Both the position numbers and the translations under genes were made by a program. Below are positions 23,171-32,329 of a stretch of 64,000 nt of DNA, in pieces (positions within the stretch are counted from its first letter, which is position 1; every line of letters starts with the position of its first letter). Origin of the DNA: Melampsora larici-populina 98AG31 (taxonomy: Eukaryota; Basidiomycota; Pucciniomycetes; Pucciniales; Melampsoraceae); contig NW_006768871.1 in NCBI RefSeq assembly GCF_000204055.1, forward strand, positions 39,653 through 103,652, written 5' to 3'. A model generated the notes under the pieces. It saw only the letters and a list, made by a program, of their open reading frames with translations, was not told where the DNA came from and searched no databases.

Positions 23171-24256
23171 GCAAGAATGATATTGTAATGATGATATTGA
23201 TCATTGATAAAATAATGTGGACAACCAAGTAACAATAAAATAAGCTGATGATAACAATTATTACAGGGAGTTGGATAAGGACAGTGAGTTTGAGTTGAGG
23301 GGAGAAGAGATGTATGAAAAGGTGACACAAGGAAAAGTAATTTTGGCCAGTCCCCTTCTCATGTATGGAGATGATTGGAATGAACACAAGAAGGAGATTG
23401 TCAAAATCCCTTGAGCTTGTGTCTAGAACATGATTCATCATAGACTTTTGGCCCATCGAATTCAAATCAGTCAACAGCAATCCATCCACATCCATCCAGC
23501 TCTGCACTCATCACTTTTACTCAACATATTCCCTCTGGTCTTACAATGTCAGTACACCAATAGTTGTTACTTACTCAGAACTTGTTAAAAATCTAAAAGA
23601 GAATTTTTGTAAGGAAAAGTGCTCACACACAATGGGTTTCACCAAGAATCAGATCAAACAAGAGGCAATAAAGATTGTTGCTCATTGTCAACACTTGAAG
23701 TTCAGTTTGATTCTGTCTGGTCAGCAAGGTGGTCATCACATAATAGTCAGTTGTATGTGGTGTGTTATAACATACTTCAATTTAGAGTCTTGACTTTGCC
23801 ATAGTAGTGGGGTTCAAGTCAAAAATTCCAAGTAGGAATTTCACAGCATCCGAGAGAGTTTTTAGGACAAACTTTACCTAAAACGGACTGGGACGTCGTA
23901 AGAATGGTTTAAAGATAGGCCACCACGTCTTATAACGAGAAGAAGAAAAGCTTTGAGACAAAGGTACAAGTGCTGGAAAAAAGTGCATTTTATCTGCTGT
24001 TATGGACTCAACAAGAGAGAAGAACGAAAAAACAGCCGTTAGGGAGGAAAAAAACTACTCGTACGCCTTTTCTTGAAACACAAAAAGACAGTATTTTTTT
24101 CTCGATCTGAAAAACAAACTGATTGGCTTAAAATTATAGGCATTGTTGTATAATTTTAGACCTCGCAAGTAGCTCTAAAGCTACTCACAAGTCATAAAAC
24201 GTGAGTTATAATTTACAGCCTTTGAGCGACGTCTAAAAGCCATTAAGGGGTGTCAA
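23171..24256. other. AT-rich spacer with decayed sequence
   Basis: Short frames on both strands only. No supported gene. Purine-rich runs around 23900-24060. Confidence 0.35.
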
Positions 24257-25245
24257 GTCAAAATAAATACGACAGATTTTTTTTAACGCGGAAATCTTTT
24301 TATGTTCTTGTTGTAAAAAAAGATTTCCGCTGTAGTAAAAATCTGTCGTAAAAATGAAGTAAAATTAATGTACTTCTTGCCGCTGTAGGCTACCCGAGCG
24401 GTAAAATGAGAGTTCTGCGGGTTTTTTACAGTCGGTCAACCCAAGCACCTGCTTGACCAAAGAAGGTTCAAACCTTCTTTGGTCAACAACAACTTCCTGC
24501 AACTTCCAGATCTATCATCATGGTTCGAATCTCCGAACGTCAGAGAACAATCAACATCATAGAGCAATGGTATCAATCCGCCTGCGATGAAGCTCATGAG
24601 TTAAGAATGCAGGAGGTGACTTATGGGCAAAGAATGGCCCCTTCAATGGGCAGTTTAATTTATCCAGATGAAGAACCATCAGCTTTGATATTCGACTTCA
24701 TCTTCAATGCAGAAGATGAGCTTGAGGACCTCTTGGAGCTGGTCACCGAGATGAGATACCACGAACCTCGATGGAAGATGCCTTTCGAGGATGACTTCAA
24801 CATCAACGATGTTCTACGTGATCGGCCATTTGAGTTCAAACAAGCTATGCGAACCACAAGAGCTGGCTATGATGCCATCCTTGACCTCATCATTGGTCAC
24901 CCGATCTTTTTCTCAACATCTAACAATCCACAACTGCCTGTCGCCAAGCAGCTTGCTCTTACCTTGGAGCGATTGGGCAGTGCAGGAAATGGCGCTTCAT
25001 TAGGCCGTTTAGCCCGAACTTATAAGCTCTCATCTGGAGCAGTAGTTAATTGCTCACGCCGGTGCATTCAGGCCATCAATGAGTATGCTGCCGATTATCT
25101 CAAATGGCCTGATTGTGACCGGCGAAAGGAAATCTCTCAGGTAATGGCCTTGGAAGGCTTTTCCGGTTGTGTAGGCTTCGTCGATGGGACTACTTTCCCG
25201 CTCTATCAAAGACCTGGGATAGATGGCGAAACTTGGTTTGACCGC
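24257..25245 (+). mobile_element. PIF/Harbinger element 5' part with truncated transposase
   Basis: The left end reads GGGGTGTCAAGTCAAAAT after TTAA. A palindromic block follows at 24268-24353 (ACGACAGATTTTT, then CGGAAATCTTTTT, mirrored after a short loop). A transposase frame starts at 24520 and runs to a stop at 25257. It encodes a HARBI1/DDE_4 protein: FKQAMRTTRAGYDAILDLI, then a helix-turn-helix-like block LGRLARTYKLSSGAVVNC, then GFSGCVGFVDGTTFPL with the first catalytic Asp. The frame leaves transposase sequence at about 25245, where an LTR-like block begins, so the second Asp, the Glu and the right terminus are lost. The fragment cannot be active alone. Confidence 0.8.
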
Positions 25246-26795
25246 TGTAGTATTTAAAGCTCAACAAGAGCTTTACAACACCTAAGAAGGGATAATCTAC
25301 TACGTGTAATATAGTAGAAGTTGCCTAAAGACTGCCTTCTTCAAAGAAACCAGCACAAGGGCACTTGCTGACCACTTTGTGATAACAGAGAAAAAGATAA
25401 AGACACTATGTTTATTACTAGCAATACTGTTGTAAGTATTATTCCCAATTAGACTTGTAGTCTTTAACACACGTAAATAAATTTCTCCTTGCTTTGAAGG
25501 GGCGGATTTAAGTGATCTTAGTACAAATATAGTAAATAAATGATGATTTATAACACTACAACAAAGGTATAAGATGCAGAAAAGGGCGCTACAATCCCAA
25601 ATTCATCAAGGAGTACTTATATCCAAATGTAACAATCTTTACAACAGTCAACAGCCTCAAAAACCAATCAAATCCGCCTAAATAACCCTAAAAACCATGT
25701 AATGACGCAATGTAATGATCTTGTTACTAATGTATGATGTAATTTTCACAGCCAAAAGTGATCAATGACGCAATGATGTAATGTACAGCACTTCTTAAGA
25801 TGAATACAGGTGATTTTTTCCTTGTAAACTAGCTGAAACCCAATTTTTGAGATTACGATTTTTTTCAGATGTGCTCCAATTTTTGATTACTAAAGTGGAT
25901 CTTGTAGCCCACGTGTTACTGATCATTTCTGACACCTATAAGACCTATTTCTGATGAGTGATGAGTAAGATATTGAGTTGTGAAGTTAAGGTTTTTGGTG
26001 TTACATGTGTCTTGTGACTGTAAATTCGAGATTCACGCCAATTTCTTATTTCCCTTATAACTTTTTACATACACCTCCGTTACTAATGATTTAAAGGTTG
26101 TACATTATGTAATCCACTCTTCTGCGTTGAATGAGCCATCTACCAACTTATTCTGACGTCATTTGACATATGTAATTAGCTGAAAACCTCCATTTTCGCC
26201 GATTTTCACCTGTTTTCTTCACTTTTCACAGCTACTACTCTCTTTTCCTTGCTCATGTAATATGACATCATCTTCTATAACCTTAAAAATCCCGGAAAAT
26301 CCTCTTGGCAACCTTAATTTCTACTACTACCACCATTACATATGTAAACTACACGCCTAACCCTTGTTTACCAACTTCGAAAAAGTACCTTTCTGCTAAT
26401 AACTTCTGTTTCCCCTTATCAACCTTGAATATTAAAATTGTTCCTGTATAATAAACTGTTGTTCTTTCATATTCTAACCTTATAAAACCCATAACTTAAT
26501 TATAAATAAGCTAAAAACCATTTTCCAACTTTTACACCTATATTTTCGAATTTTTCTTATCTTTTCTTTTTCTGTCTTTTTGTAATAACTTTGTAAGTAA
26601 ACTATGTTGATCTTAATAATATTTTTGAACTAAGATGACATAATAATGATCCAATAAGTATACATAAGCCTCTAAGAGCTTCAATTGATCTGAAAACCTG
26701 AATTTCGAATTCTCTGCTATATTGAAGTTTGCTAATAAACTGGTAAAGTAAAGATGATTAATTTTTTTGCTTAATGTCATAAATAGATCACCACA
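25246..26795 (+). mobile_element. Probable LTR block (TG...CA) inserted in the Harbinger fragment
   Basis: The block starts TGTAGTATTTAAAGC exactly where the transposase breaks and ends GATCACCACA. Its 3' 960 bases match the block at 57365-58531: both contain TAGCTGAAACCCA, TACACCTCCGTTACTA, and AATTAGCTGAAAACCTCCAT, and both end TGATCACCACA or AGATCACCACA. Two dispersed copies with the same end support an LTR. The 1.55-kb length and the start are inferred. No target duplication matches across the block, so flanking DNA was rearranged or it is a 5' LTR. Confidence 0.5.
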
Positions 26796-26809
26796 ACGGT
26801 ACAGTGCGA

Positions 26810-27764
26810 TAACAGCCGAATGTATCGTAACCGGCCCGACGTTGCCATCAGCCTCTCATTGGGCCGCAGGTCTGCGTGTTCTTTGATACCTCTTGTGTAC
26901 GGTCGATTTACGACTCTGTCTGGGTGGATCTGCTACTTTCTCAGGCTACTCGGATTCGGATTGGGCTGAGGATCGACACGATCGTCGGTCTACTACCGGC
27001 TACACCTTTCGTTTTGGGCATGGTCCAATCTCGTGGAAATCACGGAAACCGACCACCGTATCTCTCTCTAGCACCGAAGCCAAGTACAAAGCAATGTCTG
27101 ACTCGTGTAGGGAAGCTATGTGGTTTAAACATCTTCTGTTTGAACTAAACATAAGAACCCCATCAGCAATACCTCTTCATGTTGACAACGAAGGCGCGGA
27201 GGCTCTTGCGAGAAATCCTCAGCACCACTCAAGGACTAAACATATTCACGCTCGATTCCACTTTGTCCGAGAGTGTGTAAAGAATGAGGATGTGACTATA
27301 TTACATGTATCCTCTAAGGACATGTTGGCAGACATGCTTACCAAGCCTCTACCACGTGTCTTGCTCGAGCGTCACAGGGCCATGTTTGGTCTGCTCTAAT
27401 TTTGTCTCTTTCCTTTTCCTTTTCCTTTTTCTTTTCTTTAAATTCTCTTTCTCTTTCTTTATGCTATCTTATGATATTTGTTTGATGAAGCTAGCTGGAC
27501 GCAAGGGGGGGTGTTGGAATACTTGATGTCTCATGATGAACTCCTCTCGTATTCCTTATGTCATCTGTCATGTGTGCTTTCCATCTACTGCTTCTTGTCT
27601 ATTGTTTTCTTTTATCTCTCATGACGGATCATGTGAATCCTCTAGTTCTTACATAACTAACAAATGTTTATTACGTAGTAGTGTTGTGTATATATACAAC
27701 CTGGAGCTGCACTAGGAAAGGGTCTCTTTTCCTCACCCTTTCCATTTCATTCTCGTGCGCTCCA
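26810..27764 (+). pseudogene. Ty1/copia 3' end: RT/RNase H remnant, PPT and LTR
   Basis: From about 26820 the frame reads RPDVA, then SHWAAGLRVL, an in-frame TGA, then TVDLRLCLGG and SGYSDSDWAEDRHDRRS. The open part ends at 27399 with ISWKSRKPTTVSLSSTEAKY, LHVDNEGAEALARNP, RTKHIHARFHFVRECV and MLADMLTKPLPR, the copia RNase H and its tail. A polypurine tract (GCAAGGGGGGG) ends at 27511. An LTR starts TGTTGGAATACTTG at 27512 and probably ends TCCA at 27764. Everything upstream of the late RT domain is missing. Confidence 0.75.
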
Positions 27765-27850
27765 GGTATGTATTTTCTTTTTCCTTCATGTTGTGTGTGT
27801 TACTTATGAAATTGAAACTACCCTTTCCATTTCATTCTCGTGCGCTCCAG
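27735..27850. repeat. 31-bp direct repeat at the copia LTR/hAT junction
   Basis: ACCCTTTCCATTTCATTCTC followed by GTGCGCTCCAG occurs at 27735-27765 and again at 27820-27850, 85 bases apart. The first copy is the end of the LTR and the second abuts the hAT transposase frame. The arrangement looks like a recombination or insertion scar. Confidence 0.7.
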
Positions 27851-28663
27851 TTGATCGCAACAAAGACATCAATGGAGGATAGGTGGAACAAGATGCATGA
27901 GAACGATCCACTTCAACCTATGGTGGATGTGATGCTTGGGAAGATTCGAATGTATTTAGACGAAGCTCTCGAGTGTGATACACTCATTCTCGCTGCAGCC
28001 TTCCACCCTGGCCTTCGTTTGAAATTTTTTTCGCATGCCTTTGGAGAGGCCTCTCGTAGTCATGGACGTGCTGAATCACTTATGGAATCGGTTTTCGAAG
28101 CTGAGCGAGATGCGGCGGACCTTTTCACTCAACCAGCATCTGTGACAACGTCTCCTACTGGATCCCCTGTCAATTCATCTGGAGCCGACTTCCTTAATTT
28201 TTACAACAAGGTAACTACTTCAAGCAACCTCAATGAACTTGACCGATACCTCCAAGGTATCGATCCGATGATTTCACCCGACGTAAACAATCCACAGTAT
28301 GCCTTGGATTGGTGGAAGGTGACTTTTTTTTTATCTTTGTTATTGTTTTTTTTATGAATTCAACTAATGTGCATTTATTTACAGGCTAACCAAGGTAAAT
28401 ACCCAGTTTTATCCACCTTGGCTCGTAACTACCTTGCTACACCAGCGGCTTCTTCTGCTCCCGAACGTTCGTTCTCAGTGGCCGGGCGAGTTTGTGCAGA
28501 TGACCAAGGTGCATTGAATACCCGAATGATAGAAATGCTAGTAAACGGTCAATTGTGGATGCTAGAAGGCATCCCCTTAACTGGGGACTTTGCTGAGGTT
28601 GGCAAGATAATTGAATACGCCAAGAAGGCAATCCAAAAGAAAACCAGAAAAAGCAAGTTTTGA
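27851..28663 (+). pseudogene. hAT transposase C-terminal part with dimerisation domain
   Basis: Two exons, 27851-28318 and 28385-28663, joined by a GT-AG intron in phase 0. The first contains MEDRWNKMHENDPLQPMVDV, KIRMYLDEALECDTL and AAFHPGLRLKFF. The second contains the hallmark hAT C-terminal dimerisation block YPVLSTLARNYLATPA, SSAPERSFSVAGR and LNTRMIEMLV, ending in a Lys-rich tail. The N-terminal zinc finger and the first half of the RNase H-like fold are absent, cut off by the copia LTR. A decayed relative is on the minus strand at 54.6-56.4 kb. Confidence 0.8.
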
Positions 28664-29662
28664 TTATCGTATTAACTCTTCTTCTTTTTATTATCTTTTT
28701 TTTGGGTGTAACTGGTTTACATTTCTTCTTTTTTCAATTTCTCTTATCTTCTCTGCTATACACTTGTTTACAACGAGTTTTTTAAATTTTCTTTACACTC
28801 ATTAAGACCTTTTTTGTCAGTTTACATTTTTTACTCTTCTTTTGAAATGCGATGTTTGCTTTTTTTGCCTATAACACAGCGAAATTTTTTGCCTTTAACG
28901 CAGCGAAGCGCTGCGGGACAAAAGTACGCTTTTGGCTACTTTTTTTCAGAAATGGGCTTTTCCCGCTTGCGCTAAAGCTGCCAAGCTTTGCCGGCTTTCT
29001 TTTCCGCTGCGCTGTCTAAATGGCGGTTTTCAGCGCTACGTAGCGCTGCGAGCCAGAGTTGCTGCAAGGGTTTAGAGATTTCCAAGACAATGGGTCATAA
29101 AGTCTATTTCCTCAAAACATACCTCTGAGTCTGACACTTACCTGCTTCCAACATGAAGGGTACATCCAATCATCATAATAAAGACCAAAATCATCATAAG
29201 AAGGAACCAATCCGATTCCAACAGTCATCACCACCCCATACCACACTCTCACTGGACAGCCACAATTCTAAGGTATACTAGTTTTTTTTAGTCTAATCAT
29301 ATAAAGATGAATACAAAAATGAAGTATGTACTCAGTATGCTTAGGCTCAGAATGAAAAACACTAGTGTGAAAAGCTTGGGAAAAACCTCACTTGAACTCT
29401 CTTGACCAGTCTCTTAAAGAGCCAACATGCCTTGAATCATTCTTATTCAGAATCTATAGACCGTTCTTATGTAAGAAATCTACAGTTGAAAATTCTAATA
29501 TATAAAAAGTAGTCATATGAGATCTGAAAAACATCATCTTACTTTCTTTCTAACTCACTCTGAGGTTCTTTGATCTGCTTTATAAAAAACCCATTTTTTT
29601 GTGTGCCTTGCATCAAATTCAATGAGTCACACATACACAAATTCAGAAAAGGATGATTAATA
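28664..29662. other. hAT 3' flank with GC-rich palindromic patch, then spacer
   Basis: At 28900-29065 an otherwise AT-rich stretch holds repeated CAGCG/CGCTG words, including AGCGCTACGTAGCGCT near 29032 and GCAGCGAAGCGCTGC near 28900. This could be the subterminal repeat zone of the hAT element. The remainder to 29662 shows no gene. Confidence 0.4.
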
Positions 29663-29940
29663 GGGGGGCTCAAGTCAAAAATTTTTACAACTTTTATGGT
29701 AAAAAACTTTTCCCAATTTCATAAAATTTACGCAAAATTTTATGAAATTGGGAAATGTTATACGACATCCCAAATTTTTTTAAGCAGCAAATTTGCGTAA
29801 ATTTACTGCTCAGAAGCAGATCCGAAAGAATTTTTTTGGTCCTTTTTTATGAATTGGGAAAAGTTTTTACAGCACGGTACCGTAAAAAACTTTCCCCGAT
29901 TTTTTAAGAAAAGGCGGCAAATATTTTGACTTGAGCCCCC
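29663..29940. mobile_element. Tourist-like MITE with CTCAAGTCAAAA ends
   Basis: Inverted ends GGGGGCTCAAGTCAAAA and its complement TTTTGACTTGAGCCCCC bound about 278 bases. TTAATA lies at both outer edges (29657-29662 and 29941-29946). The interior is palindromic, with mirrored AAAACTTTTCCC/GGGAAAAGTTTT and AAATTTTATGAAATTGGG blocks. The end resembles the Harbinger left end at 24257 (GGGGTGTCAAGTCAAAAT), so that family may mobilise it. Confidence 0.7.
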
Positions 29941-29946
29941 TTAATA

Positions 29947-30289
29947 TATATAGTCTTAAATGTGATCTGTACTACTTACTCTTTCAAAAAAATAATGGCA
30001 TAAAGACCCTCAATTTTTACAAAGTACATAATCCTGATAAACAATTGATCATAATTATCAAAGATCAGAAGAATGTCTCAAGAAATTCAAAGTTGATTGA
30101 CTTGATTTTGGTACATCCCTTTTAGCCAAACACTTGTTCCAGCTTGTTCCCCTCAAGTTCTGCAAAAAGGTTAAAAGAAACCTATGAAAATTTGGGACTT
30201 ATGTTAAGTTATGTAGTGTAGCAGTTAACAATGACTGACCTCTCACAGGGAATTATCTTGTGTTTACTTACTTATGGAAAGGTCAGGTC
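29947..30289. other. Spacer upstream of the copia element
   Basis: No gene or repeat recognised. Confidence 0.35.
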
Positions 30290-30294
30290 ATTGT

Positions 30295-30666
30295 TGTTAC
30301 GGCTGAGGTGGCTAGGCACCGTAAGTGACTAGGCAATCATCCTAGTCTCACCCGTTTTCGGTTTAGCCCAGTTGGAAGATCTAGGAATGTTAGATCAGGG
30401 CTGGTTTCTTTTCTCTCTTAGCGTCATTGATGTAATGCCTGGCTGAAACATGTTTCACATATATAGTTCACGTTTCTTCCTAAAACTTGTGTTCTCTCTA
30501 TTGTCACAATTTCTATTTGTTTCGGTAGACCTTTCACTAACACTAGTTTCACTAGGTAGATCTTTTATTTCTCTTTATGTTATTGTCACAATTTCTATTT
30601 GTTTCGGTAGACCTTTCACTAACACTAGTTTCACTAGTTTGCGTTTCAACTCTGTTCGTCTCTACA
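30295..30666 (+). repeat. 5' LTR of the copia element
   Basis: 372 bases, TGTTACGG...CTCTACA. It contains a 56-base unit (ATTGTCACAATTTCTATTTG...TTTCACTAG) repeated exactly at 30500-30555 and 30582-30637, probably in the U3/R control region. The right LTR has the same duplication. Confidence 0.95.
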
Positions 30667-30676
30667 GGTTATGAGC
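30667..30676 (+). promoter_or_regulatory. Primer binding site matching the initiator-tRNA anticodon loop; contains gag ATG
   Basis: Directly after the LTR, GGTTATGAGC is the exact complement of GCTCATAACC, the anticodon loop and adjoining stem of eukaryotic initiator tRNA-Met. This is the half-tRNA priming arrangement known for Drosophila copia, not pairing to the tRNA 3' end. The gag start codon ATG at 30671-30673 lies inside the site and pairs with the CAU anticodon. Confidence 0.75.
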
Positions 30677-32329
30677 TTTAGAGTACCCGACGACTCAGAC
30701 ATCTCTTTCGAATCTGCGCAATCCGAACCTACCGTTCACGACAATCAAAATCTTCTTGCAAATCAACAAATCATCGCAAATCCCTACGCTACTACCATTG
30801 AACCTCTCGAATCCGAAGCGATGGACCCTGAAATGGAAACTCAAGTTGCTGGACAACAACCTCCCACTGCTTCTGGAGTTAACAATTCCCAGAATTTGCA
30901 GCAAATCTTGAACCAGCAATCCATCACGAATGCTCCGCACACCGTCCATCAAACGATCACCAATGTCTTTACTATCACTGGAAGTGAGAACACGGACTCC
31001 TGGATCGTTAGGACTAAGAATTGTCAAGTCAAATTGGCTAGTCTTGCTTCGCTCGCTTCGGATGGTTCAAATTTCGACGTTTGGGATGCCGATATTCAAG
31101 AATATCTTGAGACGATGACTGGATGTATTGATTACCTTCACCCTGCTGCTATCCCATCGGTCTCTGGTTGGAGAGAAGACATCGCTAGGGGCATCAACGG
31201 ACTTTTTCACTGGACCGTTGACAAACACATCAGTATGCTTCTAAAGGAACATTCTCCTGTGCCGTCCGCCCGTTACGCCTGGTTGAAAAGTCAATTTTCA
31301 GGACAAACCTTTGCCGGGCGAATGTCTTTATTGGATCAATTCACTTCTATTAAATATGATCCTTCTTCGACAACCCTAGATTCTTATGTTCAATCTGCTT
31401 CTACCTTACGACGTAAATTAGAACGATCTGGCATGTTCATTCCGGATGATATCTTTGCTGGAGTTCTTATGAATAGCGTTCCTCACGACTTTCCCAACGT
31501 ATCCAACACTTTCGAAGCCCAGATTATCAACAATTCTGGATCGATTGTCAACTCATCGGCCATGATCCGAGCCATTGGAGCTGCTGATGTGGCTCATCGT
31601 CGTGGAACTGTTTCGGTTGCGGATGGACTCAGTACTGCTGTTGTTAAATCTCCTAAGGTCAAAGTCGTACGTTGTTACTACTGCAAGAAATCCGGTCATA
31701 CTAAACCGGAGTGTCCTATCCTCAAGGCTAAGGACAAGAAGCGTCAAGCTCCGACGGCTTCTACTTCCGATGTGCGAACTGTGGAACCTCAGTTTGCCGA
31801 CATCGACTTTTCAGGGTGTGTGGATATCCAACATATCATCGTTTCACAACTCGATACTGATATATCACCCTCTACCATTATTTTCGATACTGGCGCTACT
31901 CACCATGTATTCAACAATCGCTCATTCTTCATATCTATTCGCAACATCAAACCATTACCAGTTAGAATGGCCAATGATTCTTCTTCTTCTTTTATCACTG
32001 GTGTTGGTCGCGTTAGAATTTGCAATGTAACAAACTCAGACGAGTTTTTGGATGTGGATAATGTTTACTTTTGTGAGAACCTTCGTCATAGTCTTCTCTC
32101 TGGAATTCAGTTGGAGGAAGATGGTATATATTTTCGAAATTCATCAGTTGGTATTGAACTCTGGAGAAATCAATCAAGAGTTTTAACAGCGCAGAAGTCT
32201 GGTAGGAAGTGGATTCTTAAGGCTGTTCCAAGTATCGTTGAGACTGCGGCTGTGTTAGGCGACTTTATGCTGTGGCATCGTCGTCTGGGTCATGTGAATG
32301 ACCGAACTTTTGTTGAAGCTTGTTCGTGA
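30671..32329 (+). CDS. gag-pol (5' part): copia gag-protease frame, first part of gag-pol
   Basis: 552 residues. The capsid-like region runs to about 330. A CCHC zinc knuckle CYYCKKSGHTKPEC lies near residues 335-348. The aspartic protease active site DTGATHHVF lies near 406. The GAG-pre-integrase block LWHRRLGHVND lies near 534 and supplies the two His of the integrase HHCC finger. It stops at TGA soon after VNDRTFVEACS, where the next frame continues in -1. No slippery heptamer is visible, so the stop is most simply a one-base loss in a T run. Confidence 0.9.
   Translation: MSFRVPDDSDISFESAQSEPTVHDNQNLLANQQIIANPYATTIEPLESEAMDPEMETQVAGQQPPTASGVNNSQNLQQILNQQSITNAPHTVHQTITNVFTITGSENTDSWIVRTKNCQVKLASLASLASDGSNFDVWDADIQEYLETMTGCIDYLHPAAIPSVSGWREDIARGINGLFHWTVDKHISMLLKEHSPVPSARYAWLKSQFSGQTFAGRMSLLDQFTSIKYDPSSTTLDSYVQSASTLRRKLERSGMFIPDDIFAGVLMNSVPHDFPNVSNTFEAQIINNSGSIVNSSAMIRAIGAADVAHRRGTVSVADGLSTAVVKSPKVKVVRCYYCKKSGHTKPECPILKAKDKKRQAPTASTSDVRTVEPQFADIDFSGCVDIQHIIVSQLDTDISPSTIIFDTGATHHVFNNRSFFISIRNIKPLPVRMANDSSSSFITGVGRVRICNVTNSDEFLDVDNVYFCENLRHSLLSGIQLEEDGIYFRNSSVGIELWRNQSRVLTAQKSGRKWILKAVPSIVETAAVLGDFMLWHRRLGHVNDRTFVEACS

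Noticed and set aside
32318..32329. Programmed -1 frameshift in copia
   Set aside because: No X-XXY-YYZ slippery heptamer is visible at the join, and a second similar break exists in RNase H, so base loss or sequencing error is simpler.
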